Below are positions 18,760 through 28,911 of a stretch of 64,000 bases of DNA, piece by piece. The position numbers and the translations under genes were made by a program. The stretch spans positions 1 to 64,000 of the forward strand of contig CAVQMC010000016.1 in assembly GCA_963713505.1 (NCBI GenBank). The letters are read 5' to 3'. The stretch is from CAVQMC01 sp963713505. Its GTDB lineage: Bacteria > Bacteroidota > Ignavibacteria > Ignavibacteriales > Ignavibacteriaceae. A model generated the notes under the pieces. That model did no database searches and was not told the DNA's origin. It saw only the letters and a program-made list of their open reading frames with translations. Each line of letters begins with the position of its first letter. Positions within the stretch are counted from its first letter, which is position 1.

Positions 18760-19523
18760 TCGGTTAAACCTGTTTTTTCTAAGCTGCCAAGATATATTTC
18801 ATTGGCAAATCTTAAATCTATATAAGAACTATTATCAATTATATTTTTACCTTCAAGTGAACTATGCCATAGTTCATACAAATAAACTATTTTTTTTGCA
18901 GCTTCTCCTTTACCAAAAATCACCGGAGATTTTAATCCACTAAACGTTAACACAATGTCTCCGCCGTTTCTCAAATCAATTTCCGACAAACTTTTCAATA
19001 AATTTTTATCGCATAAACGCGAAGCATCAATAATTTTAAACGCATCTTCCATATCTTCTGACTTAATTATTGTCAACGGTTTAATATCCTTTATACCTTT
19101 GCAATTACTTATTACGGGATAATCCATTTTTGTATTTAAGAGCAAAGGTAAAACTTCATAATTATCAGAAATTAAATAAGGATCTTTACCGCCGAGTAAA
19201 ACTGCTAAAATTTTTTTTTCAGTTAGATAAACTTTTACATCATGTTTTCCGGAAAACTCAACATCCGCTTGCCTTACATAAGGATGTTTTTCAAATCTTG
19301 CTTTAATAACAGGCAGACTTAAATCACCGAAGTTAGCTTGATCATCTAGTTTAGTAAACTCCAAATAATCATTCTGCGATAAAAGTGTATTTCCTGTTAC
19401 TTCTATAGTTTTCATTTTAAAATCTTTATTCCTTCCGGATGTATAAACAATCAAATAAATCAGAACAAAAACCAATAATACTAATGTTAACAACCCCGCT
19501 ATTTTACTTTTGCTTTCCGGCAT
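18756..19523 (-). CDS. ftsQ: Cell division protein FtsQ
   Basis: The 255-residue protein has a short cytoplasmic N-terminus, one membrane span at about residues 9-28, then a POTRA-like domain starting MKTIEVTGNTLLSQNDYLEF and a FtsQ beta domain (PYVRQADVEFSGKHDVKVYL). Sequence similarity in FtsQ is always low, so the identity rests on the topology, the POTRA pattern and its place between murC and ftsA. FtsQ links early and late division proteins in the periplasm. It starts 5 bases after the restored murC stop. Confidence 0.9.
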   Translation of the reverse strand: MPESKSKIAGLLTLVLLVFVLIYLIVYTSGRNKDFKMKTIEVTGNTLLSQNDYLEFTKLDDQANFGDLSLPVIKARFEKHPYVRQADVEFSGKHDVKVYLTEKKILAVLLGGKDPYLISDNYEVLPLLLNTKMDYPVISNCKGIKDIKPLTIIKSEDMEDAFKIIDASRLCDKNLLKSLSEIDLRNGGDIVLTFSGLKSPVIFGKGEAAKKIVYLYELWHSSLEGKNIIDNSSYIDLRFANEIYLGSLEKTGLTE

Positions 19524-19528
19524 AACTT

Positions 19529-20897
19529 TTAACTGAGCATCCCGACAAATTTTTCACCAAACTTCCAAATATCTCCGGCACCCATAGTAATTATTATATC
19601 ATTATCTTTTCTTATTTTATTTAATGTTTCGGGAATTTCATTTTTATCTTTTATATATATAACATTTTTATGTCCGAAATTTCTTGCAGCATTTGCAATT
19701 AATCTCTCCGGTTACACCTTCAATTGGTTTTTCTCTTGCCGGATAAACATCTGTACAAATAAAAACATCGGAATTTAAAAATGATCTTCCGAATTCCTGA
19801 TAAAAATCTCTTGTTCTTGAATATAAATGAGGCTGAAATACTGCAATAAGTCTTCTATCCCAGCCCGCTCTAATTCCAGCTAAAGTTGCACTTGTTTCTG
19901 TCGGATGATGCGCATAATCATCAATAACCAGAATCTCTTTGTTATACTTTATTTCAAATCTTCTGTAGACTCCGGAAAAAGATTCTAAAGCATTTTTTAT
20001 AATTTTAAAATCAATTCCTAATTCCTTAGCAATAGAAACGGCGACTAATGAATTTTTTACATTATGAACGCCGGGAATATTTAAAGTGATTTTTCCTAAT
20101 TCTTCACCTTTATATTTTACCATAAAAGTGCTTGAAAATTTTTCATGTTTAATATCTATTGCGCGTATATCGGCTTGAGTAGTTAATCCGTATGTCAATA
20201 TTTTTTTATTTATTTGCGGAATAATATCCTGCAATGCCGGTTCATCCATGCACAGAACTACAAATCCGTAAAAAGGAACTTTATTAGCGAATTCAATAAA
20301 TGCTGATTTAATATCATCCAGATCTTTATAAGTATCTAAATGTTCACTTTCCAAAGTTGTAATAGCGGCAATTACAGGAGTAAGCTTTAAAAATGTTCTA
20401 TCGAACTCATCAGCTTCAACAACGATAAATTCTCCGTTTCCTAATCTTGCATTTGTTCCACCAAGTCCGCTTAATTTTCCGCCGACAATAATAGTAGGAT
20501 CAATTCCTCCTTCTGTCAAAGTTAAACCAACCATTGATGTAGTAGTTGTTTTTCCATGAGTTCCGGCAATTCCAATTCCATATTTCATTCTCATTGTTTC
20601 TGCTAACATTTCCGATCTTTTAATAATCGGAATTTTTCTTTCAACTGCAGCTTGAACTTCAGGATTATCTAAAGTTACTGCTGATGAATAAACTAAAACA
20701 TCAACATCTGTTAAGTTCTCAGGAGAATGTCCTTCGTAAATTTTAATTCCTAAACTCTGAAGTCTGTCGGTAATTTCGCTTAATGATCTATCAGAACCGG
20801 AAACTTCAAAACCCTGGTTAAGAAGAATCTCTGCGATTCCGCTCATTCCGATTCCGCCAATACCGACAAAGTGAACTTTTTTAATATTCTTAAACAT
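19529..20897 (-). CDS. murC: UDP-N-acetylmuramate-L-alanine ligase MurC (one frame break near 19699)
   Basis: MurC adds L-Ala to UDP-MurNAc. The protein has HFVGIGGIGMSGIAEIL at the start, the ATP loop GTHGKTTTTSM near residue 111, EADEFDRTF near 172, and DDYAHHPTE near 327. The frame from 20897 stops at 19668 with an aberrant tail after VTGE. Removing one base near 19699 restores LIANAARNFGHKNVIY and ends MGAGDIWKFGEKFVGMLS at 19529, five bases before ftsQ. The corrected length of 455 residues is normal for MurC. A one-base insertion in the sequence is the simplest reading, since this gene is expected to be essential. Confidence 0.93.
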
Positions 20898-21375
20898 TTA
20901 TAATGCTTCTAACTTTGATTTTAATGCTTCAAAATTTTTTACAAGATCGTTTTCATTTTCATAATCATAAGGCCTTATTATAATCGGTCTTCTTCTTTTT
21001 ATTAATTTTATTCTGATGACCTTTAATGCTCTGTTTTTCATTCTTTTTCTGTCTTTGGACAATCTTATGTATTTCATTTGATCTAAAGTAAAAGTTCTTT
21101 TTTTGTTTCTGCTTACAAATGAAATTGAATTGTCGCTGAATTTCCATATATTTGTTTTTATAAAGATTCTGCAAAAGACTTATCAAGGAAATTATTACAA
21201 TCATTCCCAGTAAATAAATTATCGGATCTTTTGTAATAAGCACAAAAGAATCTTCAACAAACTCGCCTCTTATTACCATGTAAAGGATAAAAACGATGAA
21301 ATATATTATTGTCGATTGATAGTAGAACGACATATTATATTTGAATATCCTTATGTCTTTATTTTCTTCATTCAT
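20898..21375 (-). CDS. Membrane protein of the dcw cluster, PH-like C-terminus (one frame break near 21140)
   Basis: This gene sits between murG and murC. It begins MNEENKDIRIFKYNM and has two membrane spans at about residues 18-37 and 48-68. The uncorrected frame degenerates after KYMEIQR. Skipping one base near 21140 gives a coherent soluble domain with SFVSRNKKRTFTLDQMKYIR, then RRRPIIIRPYDYENENDLVKNF, ending EALKSKLEAL. Its stop directly abuts the murC ATG. The corrected protein is about 158 residues. Two spans followed by a basic beta-rich domain resemble bacterial PH-domain membrane proteins. No standard dcw gene matches it, and its role is unknown. The start overlaps the murG stop by 4 bases. 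Confidence 0.7.
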
Positions 21376-22475
21376 AATTCTTCTGCATATTTAATAGCAT
21401 TTTTGGCAATTACAGATGCCGCTTCAGGTCTACCTTGAGTTAAAGAGTTTTTTTTTAATTCTTTAAATTTATTTTCATCGTCTACTAATTGATCAATTGT
21501 ACTTACTAATTCATTTTCTAAATTTTTATCTTCAATTAAGATTGCCGCGTTTTTATCACTTAAAGACTTTGCATTATAATATTGATGATTCTCAGCAACA
21601 TTAGGCGAAGGAACAAGAATTGAGGGAATGCCTAGAGTTAAAATTTCAGCAATTGTAGTTGCACCGGCGCGTGCAAGAAGAAAATCGCAAGCCGAATAAG
21701 CTAAATTCATATCATCAATAAATTCAGAAATAAAAATATTTGAAGACTTAAGATTTTTATATTCTTCAAAATAATTTTTACCGGTTTGCCAGATTATTTG
21801 AATGTTTTTCCTTTCTATTTCTTTAATTGAATTTGCTAAAACTTTATTTATAGATTCAGCTCCCAAACTTCCGCCTAAAACAAGCATTGTTTTTTTATTT
21901 CTGACTAAACCGAATTTTTCAACTGCTTTTTCTCTATTTAATGAAGTTAAATTTTCTCTTACAGGATTTCCGGTTAAATATAATTTTTCTTTATTCTTAA
22001 AATATTTTTTAGAATCTTCAAAACTTATATGAATTTCATCCGCATATTTTTCAAGTAATCTTGAGGTAACTCCTGGAAAACTATTTTGTTCTAATAAAAT
22101 GATTTTTGCTCCAACTAAAGAGGACCCGAAAATAGCCGGACCTGAAACATAACCGCCGGAACCGATTGCAACTTTTGGTTTATAGGTAATGTTTATAAAT
22201 ATCGATTGAATAATTGAAACTAAAAGCTTAACAGGAAACAATAAATTTTCCAGAGTTAATTTTCTTGAAAATCCTTTTATCCAAATCGATTTAAATTTGT
22301 AACCTAATTTCGGAACAACTTTTCCTTCTATTCTTGATTTTGTTCCTATAAAAAGTATTTCAGCATCAGGCATATAACTTTTTATTTTATCTGCTACTGC
22401 AATTGCCGGAAACAAATGTCCGCCGGTTCCACCGCCGGCAAATAAGAATCTATATTTGTTTTTTTGAGCGGACAT
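21372..22475 (-). CDS. murG: MurG, lipid II synthase
   Basis: MurG transfers GlcNAc to lipid I at the inner face of the membrane. The 367-residue GT-B protein has the glycine-rich loop FAGGGTGGHLFPAIAVAD at residues 12-29, VAIGSGGYVSGPAI near 104, VLGGSLGAESIN near 199, and the UDP-GlcNAc site SRAGATTIAEIL-like LLARAGATTIAEILTLG near 267. The frame is complete. It is separated from ftsW by no bases, and its stop overlaps the next gene, so it lies firmly within the operon. Confidence 0.97.
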   Translation of the reverse strand: MSAQKNKYRFLFAGGGTGGHLFPAIAVADKIKSYMPDAEILFIGTKSRIEGKVVPKLGYKFKSIWIKGFSRKLTLENLLFPVKLLVSIIQSIFINITYKPKVAIGSGGYVSGPAIFGSSLVGAKIILLEQNSFPGVTSRLLEKYADEIHISFEDSKKYFKNKEKLYLTGNPVRENLTSLNREKAVEKFGLVRNKKTMLVLGGSLGAESINKVLANSIKEIERKNIQIIWQTGKNYFEEYKNLKSSNIFISEFIDDMNLAYSACDFLLARAGATTIAEILTLGIPSILVPSPNVAENHQYYNAKSLSDKNAAILIEDKNLENELVSTIDQLVDDENKFKELKKNSLTQGRPEAASVIAKNAIKYAEEL

Positions 22476-23594
22476 TTATTTTGCCTTTGCAACTTTTTTA
22501 ATATCAGTTTTTTCCATTGAATTAGATAAAGCAATATTAACAAGTATTCCAACAGAAATACATAAAAATGTTAATGATGTTCCGCCGTAACTTATAAACG
22601 GCAATGGTAATCCTGTTGTAGGAACAAGTCCCGTTGCAACAGCAACATTTATAAAAGCATTTATAATTATTGAAAAAGTAATTCCAAAAGCTAAAAGCTG
22701 CCCAAATGTATCTTTGGCTTTTTTTGCGATTACAATTCCTGCAAAAAATAAAAGCAGGTAACCAAGTAAAACAATTACAGATCCGATAAACCCTAATTCT
22801 TCACCTAGTATTGCAAAAATAAAATCACCATAAGCTTCCGGAAGAAACAAGTTGCTTTGCATACTATGTCCTAATCCGACTCCAAAAATTCCGCCGCTTC
22901 CGAGTCCTAATAAAGCTTGTTTAACTTGAATATTTATATCACTTCCATTTTGAAAATGTCCGATAAAACTTAAAATTCTATTTCTGGAATGAGAAAATAC
23001 CATTGCCAAAATTCCGGCACTTAAAGCTGAGAAAGCAGTTGCAGTAAATATATGTCTTAACTTTGCGCCGCCGACATAAATCATAGCAATGCCAATCAGC
23101 ATTATTATAATTCCGTTACTGATATTCGGCTGAATAAAAACTAAACCTGCAGTAACAACAACCCAGAAGAATAAATAGAGAAATCCATGTTTAAAGTTTC
23201 CTAAAATCTGCTGCTTATCATCTATTAATGCTGCTAAGTGAATCATCAGTATTAATTTTGCAACATCAGAAGGCTGAAAAGAAATAAATCCAAGATTCAG
23301 CCACCTCCCGGCGCCTTTAATATCCGGAGCAATAAACAAAGTAAGGAAAAGAACAATAGTTATAACAATCATCGCAGCTTTGCTGTATTCCTTATAAATC
23401 TCATAAGGAATGAAACAGAAAACAACCATCAAAAAAATGCCGAACATTACTTTGAACAGATGCGAATTAAATAGATGAAATAAACTGTCGAATTTGAATT
23501 CGCTGTAAGTGCTGCTTGCACTCATAACAATTATAAGCCCAAGAAGCATGAGCAAAAACGCATCAAAAAATATTGTTGCAGCTAATTTTTTCAT
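22476..23594 (-). CDS. ftsW: FtsW, SEDS-family lipid II polymerase
   Basis: FtsW is the septal peptidoglycan glycosyltransferase that works with FtsI. The 372-residue protein has about ten membrane spans. SEDS landmarks include GAGRWLNLGFISFQPSDVAKL near residue 95, the large external loop with GSGGIFGVGLGHSMQSNLFLPEAYGDFIFAILGEE-type residues near 232-266 (partly quoted as GDFIFAILGEELG), and LPLPFISYGGTS near 330. The frame is intact. It lies between murD and murG with 2- and 0-base gaps. Confidence 0.96.
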   Translation of the reverse strand: MKKLAATIFFDAFLLMLLGLIIVMSASSTYSEFKFDSLFHLFNSHLFKVMFGIFLMVVFCFIPYEIYKEYSKAAMIVITIVLFLTLFIAPDIKGAGRWLNLGFISFQPSDVAKLILMIHLAALIDDKQQILGNFKHGFLYLFFWVVVTAGLVFIQPNISNGIIIMLIGIAMIYVGGAKLRHIFTATAFSALSAGILAMVFSHSRNRILSFIGHFQNGSDINIQVKQALLGLGSGGIFGVGLGHSMQSNLFLPEAYGDFIFAILGEELGFIGSVIVLLGYLLLFFAGIVIAKKAKDTFGQLLAFGITFSIIINAFINVAVATGLVPTTGLPLPFISYGGTSLTFLCISVGILVNIALSNSMEKTDIKKVAKAK

Positions 23595-23596
23595 AA

Positions 23597-24943
23597 TTAT
23601 AATTTATAAACCGCTTCCTTAAAAACTTTTCCTCTGTGTTCGTAATTATCGAACATATCAAAACTTGCACAAGCAGGAGAAAGAAGAACAATTTCATTTT
23701 CTCTTGCTTCATTATTTGCAGCAATCACACATTCTTCTAAAGTTCCTTTAACTTCTACCTTTACTATTTTATGGAAGTAATTAAAAATCTTATCTGCTGA
23801 TGAACCAATTGCATAAATTTTCTGGACTTTTTCATTTACAAGATCTTTAATCTTGTTGTAATCATTTCCCTTATCCTGTCCGCCAAGAATTAGAAAAATC
23901 GGAGCTTCAAAGCTTCTTAACGCATACCAAACCGAATCTACATTTGTAGCTTTTGAATCGTTTATAAATTTTACTCCGTCAATTTCTCTAACCAGTTCTA
24001 ATCTATGCTCAACACCTTTAAAAGTTTTCAAAGCATTTTTAATTTTTTCATTATCAAATTTGAGTATTTTTGCAGCACAAATAACCGCCATTGCATTTGC
24101 AATATTATGTTCACCTTTTATCTGCATTTCATTAACATCAAATGCAAATTCAAGTTCTCCATCTTTATTAAATATTATTTGATTCTCAAAAAAATATGCG
24201 CCGTTAAGTTGAGCTTCCTTAAGTGAAAAATGGAAAAGATTACTTTTAAATTGGGAAACATTATTTGTAATAACTTCATCATCTTTGTTTAATATCAGAT
24301 AATCCGAATCGCTTTGATTCATGTAAACTCTCATCTTGGAAGCGATATAATTTTCAAATTTGTTTTCATATCTGTTTAAATGATCAGGAGTAATATTTAA
24401 TATCATTGCAATAAAAGGTTTAAATGAATCGATTAAATCCAATTGAAAGCTTGAAACTTCCAAAGCAACAAATTCATTTTCCTTTACATCTAAAGCGATT
24501 TCCGAAAAAGCTAAACCAATATTGCCTGCTGTATAAGTTTTAAATCCACATTCATTAAAAAGATGACCGCATAAACTTGTTGTTGTGGTTTTTCCGTTTG
24601 TTCCTGTAATTGCAATAATTTTTCCTTTACAAACGTTTGATGCTAATTCTATTTCACTTATTATTTTTATGTTTTTTTCTTTAGCTTTTTTAATAACCGG
24701 AGCATCCGACGGAACTCCAGGACTTACAACCATTATATCACAATCAAATGCTTTATCAGAGTGACTGCCGATCTCGAAATCTATTTTTTCTTCATTAAGA
24801 ATCTTTGCTGATTCTTTAGTTTTTTTATCTTCAAGAACATCGCTGACAAACGGATTTCCGCCAAGCTTTCTAATTAATTTAGCCGCAGCTATTCCGCTTC
24901 TTAAAGCACCAATTACAGTTATATTTTTATTTTTTATTTCCAT
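23597..24943 (-). CDS. murD: UDP-N-acetylmuramoyl-L-alanine-D-glutamate ligase MurD
   Basis: MurD adds D-Glu to UDP-MurNAc-L-Ala. The 448-residue protein begins with a Rossmann-like domain (VIGALRSGIAAAKLI). It has the ATP loop AITGTNGKTTTTSLCGHL near residue 110, ALEVSSFQLD near 157, LNITPDHLNRY near 184, INDSKATNVDSV near 316 and LLSPACASFDMFDNYEHRG near 423. All are diagnostic for MurD. The frame is complete; its start overlaps the mraY stop by one base. Confidence 0.97.
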   Translation of the reverse strand: MEIKNKNITVIGALRSGIAAAKLIRKLGGNPFVSDVLEDKKTKESAKILNEEKIDFEIGSHSDKAFDCDIMVVSPGVPSDAPVIKKAKEKNIKIISEIELASNVCKGKIIAITGTNGKTTTTSLCGHLFNECGFKTYTAGNIGLAFSEIALDVKENEFVALEVSSFQLDLIDSFKPFIAMILNITPDHLNRYENKFENYIASKMRVYMNQSDSDYLILNKDDEVITNNVSQFKSNLFHFSLKEAQLNGAYFFENQIIFNKDGELEFAFDVNEMQIKGEHNIANAMAVICAAKILKFDNEKIKNALKTFKGVEHRLELVREIDGVKFINDSKATNVDSVWYALRSFEAPIFLILGGQDKGNDYNKIKDLVNEKVQKIYAIGSSADKIFNYFHKIVKVEVKGTLEECVIAANNEARENEIVLLSPACASFDMFDNYEHRGKVFKEAVYKL

Positions 24944-26052
24944 TATCTAATCTTAAATGAAGCTAAGCTTACTATTGCAAGAATAATTTCAATTATATAA
25001 AATCGCATAACTATTTTTGGTTCAGGCCAGCCGAGCATTTCAAAATGATGATGCATCGGAGCCATCTTAAAAACTCTTTTTCCCTCACCGTATTTCTTTT
25101 TAGTGTATTTGAAATAGAGTCTTTGAATTATTACGGAAATTGTTTCCATAAAGAAAATACCGCCGAGGATTGGAATTAATAATTCTTTTTTTATTAAGAC
25201 TGTTATAATTCCAAATGCACCGCCCAAAGCCAAGGATCCGGTATCACCCATAAAAACTTGAGCCGGATATGAATTAAACCAAAGAAAACCTAAAGAAGCA
25301 CCAATTAGTGCAGCAATGTATACTGTTAACTCACCTGAACCAGGCAGATGAATAATATTTAAATAATGTGAATAAATTGAATTACCGCTTACATAACTAA
25401 TTATTGCCAGCGCTAGCATTACAATTACTGTTAGACCAATTGCTAAACCGTCTAAACCATCAGTTAAATTCACAGCATTCGAAGTAGCCGTAATTATAAA
25501 AACTACAACAGGAATATACATGAATGAAAAATCCAGGTTCACATTCTTTAAAAACGGAACCGTAGTTAAAGAATGTAAACCTGCAAACTGCGGTGAAAAA
25601 TAAATTACACAACCGACAACTAATCCTATTAGTATTTGTCCAAGTAATTTATATCTTGCAATTAATCCGTTCGGCAATTTTTTAACAACTTTTAAGTAAT
25701 CGTCAAGAAAACCGACTGCACTCAGCCAAATTGTTCCGGCTAATATTAAAATTATATAAATGCTTTTTATATCTGCCCAAAGCAAAACTGGGATTACAAC
25801 CGAAAGAACTATTATAATTCCTCCCATAGTCGGAGTCCCGGCTTTAGACCAATGAAATTTTGGTCCGTCAATTTTCTTTGCTTCACCAATTTGTTTTTTC
25901 TGTAAAATCCTAATGATTTTTGGTCCGAGATAAATTGATAAAAACAAACCTGTTATTGCAGCCAATGCGGATCTAAAGGTTAAAAACCTGAAAATATCAA
26001 AACCCGGAGGGTTGAAATTTTTATTTATATAATCGAATAAGAAGTAAAGCAT
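24943..26052 (-). CDS. mraY: MraY, phospho-N-acetylmuramoyl-pentapeptide transferase
   Basis: MraY makes lipid I by loading UDP-MurNAc-pentapeptide onto undecaprenyl phosphate. The 369-residue protein has about ten membrane spans. Catalytic landmarks are GFLDDYLKVVKK near residue 112, AVNLTDGLDGLAIG near 192, the VFMGDTGSLALGG loop near 268, and MAPMHHHFEMLGWPEPKIV near 330. The ATG shares one base with the restored murF stop TGA at 26052-26054. The frame is intact. Confidence 0.97.
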   Translation of the reverse strand: MLYFLFDYINKNFNPPGFDIFRFLTFRSALAAITGLFLSIYLGPKIIRILQKKQIGEAKKIDGPKFHWSKAGTPTMGGIIIVLSVVIPVLLWADIKSIYIILILAGTIWLSAVGFLDDYLKVVKKLPNGLIARYKLLGQILIGLVVGCVIYFSPQFAGLHSLTTVPFLKNVNLDFSFMYIPVVVFIITATSNAVNLTDGLDGLAIGLTVIVMLALAIISYVSGNSIYSHYLNIIHLPGSGELTVYIAALIGASLGFLWFNSYPAQVFMGDTGSLALGGAFGIITVLIKKELLIPILGGIFFMETISVIIQRLYFKYTKKKYGEGKRVFKMAPMHHHFEMLGWPEPKIVMRFYIIEIILAIVSLASFKIR

Positions 26053-27445
26053 CAGCCTTCCGAAATTGATATTATTGATTTAACAAATTCTTCCATCTTC
26101 ATTCCACGTGAACCTTTTACTAATACTACGGAATTGTGTATTAAATCTTTTTTTAAAATATTTTTTAATTTTTCTCTTGAGCTAAAATGTTTATGTTCAA
26201 TTTTTGTTGCGGATAATTTTTTATCCAAATAATTTCATTGATTTGCCGATTGTAATAAACTGCATCAATTTTATTTTTCTTTATTTCTTTAATTAATGAT
26301 TCATGAAGTTTTCTGCTTTCATTTCCTAATTCAAACATGTCGCCGAGAACTGCGATTTTCTTTTTATATAATTTGATTCCTCCCAATAATTCAATAGAAT
26401 ATTTCATCGATTCCGGGTTAGCGTTATATGAATCATCTATTAAAAAAATATTTTTTAATTTTTTAACCGTTAATCGTTTTTCTACAGAAGATAATTTCTT
26501 AGTTCCGTTTAAAATTTGAGTCTTAGTTAGACCAAGTTTTAATGCAGCAGCAGTTGATGCTAAATAGTTTTTAGCATTTGCTTCGCCGTAAACAGGTATA
26601 ATATTTTTAATAGTCTTTTTACCGGAACGAATTTTTATTTCAGCTCTGCCCTCTTCATCATAACCTAATATCTGCGCGGTTACATTGGAATCAACATTAA
26701 AGCCGTATGTAATTCTTTTAGGATATTTTGAAAATATATTGCGCAAATATACATCATCATTATTGATAAAAAGAATACCATTATTTGATACAGTTGATTC
26801 AAATAACGCTTGTTTTTCTTCCAATACACCTTTTTTGTTTTTTAAGAATTCTATATGCGAATTTCCGATGTTTGTAATTAAAGCGTAATCCGGTTTAAGA
26901 ATATTAGATGTATATTCTATTTCACCAAAATGATTTGTACCAAGTTCACAAATTAAAGCAGTATGTTTTTCAGTTGTACTCAATATTGTTAAAGGAACGC
27001 CTATATGATTATTATTATTTGCAATCGTCTTATTTACTTTAAATTTTTCACTCAGTAAAACTGCCAACATTTCTTTCGTAGATGTTTTTCCGTTGCTTCC
27101 GGTTATTCCAATAACTTTTCCTTTAAATTTACTTCTCCATATTTCAGCTAAATTTCCAAGAGCTTTTATCGTATCATCAACAGTAATAACAGTTATTTCA
27201 AAATCATCTAAATTTTTTAATTTTCTTTTATTTATCATTACAGCGGAAGCGCCTTTCACAACCGCGTCTTTGATAAAATTATGTCCGTCAAATTTTTCCC
27301 CTTTTACGGCAATAAATAATGAACTCTTTTTAATGCTTCGTGAATCAATAGAAACATTATATATTGTATGAAAACTGTCAGGATTATAAATAACGGCCGT
27401 CGGCAAATTGAATAAATCCTCCAGAGTTAAAGTTATTTTTTTCAT
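26052..27445 (-). CDS. murF: UDP-N-acetylmuramoyl-tripeptide-D-Ala-D-Ala ligase MurF (two frame breaks near 26225-26270)
   Basis: MurF completes the UDP-MurNAc pentapeptide. The intact part shows SIDSRSIKKSSLFIAVKGEKFDGH near residue 31, the ATP loop GITGSNGKTSTKEMLAVLL near 114, NNNNHIGVPLTIL near 142, and DDSYNANPESMKYSIELL near 340. The initial frame ends at 26165 in an aberrant tail after DAVYY. Following the other frames gives IGKSMKLFG, then LDKKLSATKIEHKHFSS and VLVKGSRGMKMEEFVKSI, ending at 26052 and sharing a base with mraY. The total length is 2 modulo 3, fitting two one-base insertions. The start overlaps murE by 4 bases. Confidence 0.92.
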
Positions 27446-28911
27446 TTAAAGAGATATTTTTGAACAGTTTCTTTATCTGAAAAATGATTTCTAACTCCGT
27501 TTATTTCCTGATAGTTTTCATGTCCTTTCCCCGCGACAAGAATAACTGCATTTTCCTCAGTACTTTGAATTGCAGTTTTAATGGCTTCCTCACGGTTTTC
27601 ATTTACTTCATAATTATTATTTTTTATTCCTGTAAGTATTTCATGTATAATACTCATAGGGTTTTCCGATCTCGGATTATCTGATGTAACAAAAACTTTT
27701 TTACTAAGTTCGGATGCAACTTTACCCATTATAGGTCTTTTAGTTTTATCTCTATTCCCGCCGCAGCCGAAAACCGTATAAACCGGTCTTTCATTTTTAA
27801 CAATATTTTTAATTGCAAGCAGAGTTTTTTCTATACTGTCTGCAGTATGTGAATAATCTATTATTACTTTTTTCTGATCTTTGCCTACAACCTCAAATCT
27901 TCCGGGAACTTGTTTAGTATTTTTAATTCCTGCAATAACTTTTTCTTCTTTTATACCTGAAAGCATTCCCGCTGCAAAAGCAGCACATGCATTATATGCA
28001 TTAAATTCACCAACCAAAGAAGTTGATACCGGATAAGTTTTCCCTTTGTAATTTATTTTGAAAGAAGTTCCTTCAAGATCATAATTAATTTCATTAATTC
28101 TAAAATCTGAAGAATCTGTTTGTCCGTATGAATATAATTTTGCTTTTGAATCTTTTATTAGATATGCACTGCTTTCATCATCTATATTGTAAATACCAAT
28201 TGAATTAAGCGGCAGTGAATCAAACAATATCTTTTTAGCTTCCAGATAGTTTTCAAAAGTTTTATGAAAGTCTAAATGATCCGAAGTAATATTTGTAAAA
28301 ATCCCTGAATAAAAATTCAAAGCGTAAACTCTATTTAAAATTAATGAATGAGAAGAAACTTCCATTACGGAAGACTTGCAGCCTTCGTTATACATTCTCA
28401 GCAGCAAGTCATTTAAATCATTTGATTCAGGGGTTGTCAGTTTTGACGATATTTCTGTTTCTCCAATATAGTTTGCAATTGTTCCCATTAACCCGACTTT
28501 TTCTCCTGAATTTTCAAGAATACTTTTTAATATAAAAGCTGTTGTTGTTTTTCCGTTTGTTCCTGTTATTCCAAATAATTTTAATTTCTTTGACGGTTCT
28601 TTATAATATGCATTTGAAATTTCTGCTAAAGCTTTTCTGCAGTTTGAAACCAGCATTTTAACTGTTTTCCCGTGAATAAAGATTTCATCTGGAACTGCAT
28701 TATTATCTTCAAGTATTACTGCTATAGCTCCATTATTTATTGCATCTAATATGAATTTATGACCGTCAACATTAAAACCTTTAATTGCAACAAAAACAGA
28801 ATTTTTAATTACTTTTCTGGAATCATAAAAAATGCCTGAAACATCTTTCCGCTGAACATCGCCTATTAAATGAATAACTTTTACGCTATTAACAAGTTCA
28901 GTTAATTCCAT
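27442..28911 (-). CDS. murE: MurE, UDP-MurNAc-tripeptide synthetase (meso-DAP type)
   Basis: MurE adds the third stem residue. The 489-residue protein has DSRKVIKNSVFVAIKG near residue 29, the ATP loop GITGTNGKTTTAFIL near 113, MEVSSHSLILNRV near 198, and YSHTADSIEKTL near 345. The specificity motif is DNPR (TSDNPRSENP near 403), which in this family selects meso-diaminopimelate over lysine, so Gram-negative type peptidoglycan is expected. The frame is complete. It starts at the base where the ftsI gene ends. Confidence 0.97.
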   Translation of the reverse strand: MELTELVNSVKVIHLIGDVQRKDVSGIFYDSRKVIKNSVFVAIKGFNVDGHKFILDAINNGAIAVILEDNNAVPDEIFIHGKTVKMLVSNCRKALAEISNAYYKEPSKKLKLFGITGTNGKTTTAFILKSILENSGEKVGLMGTIANYIGETEISSKLTTPESNDLNDLLLRMYNEGCKSSVMEVSSHSLILNRVYALNFYSGIFTNITSDHLDFHKTFENYLEAKKILFDSLPLNSIGIYNIDDESSAYLIKDSKAKLYSYGQTDSSDFRINEINYDLEGTSFKINYKGKTYPVSTSLVGEFNAYNACAAFAAGMLSGIKEEKVIAGIKNTKQVPGRFEVVGKDQKKVIIDYSHTADSIEKTLLAIKNIVKNERPVYTVFGCGGNRDKTKRPIMGKVASELSKKVFVTSDNPRSENPMSIIHEILTGIKNNNYEVNENREEAIKTAIQSTEENAVILVAGKGHENYQEINGVRNHFSDKETVQKYLFK

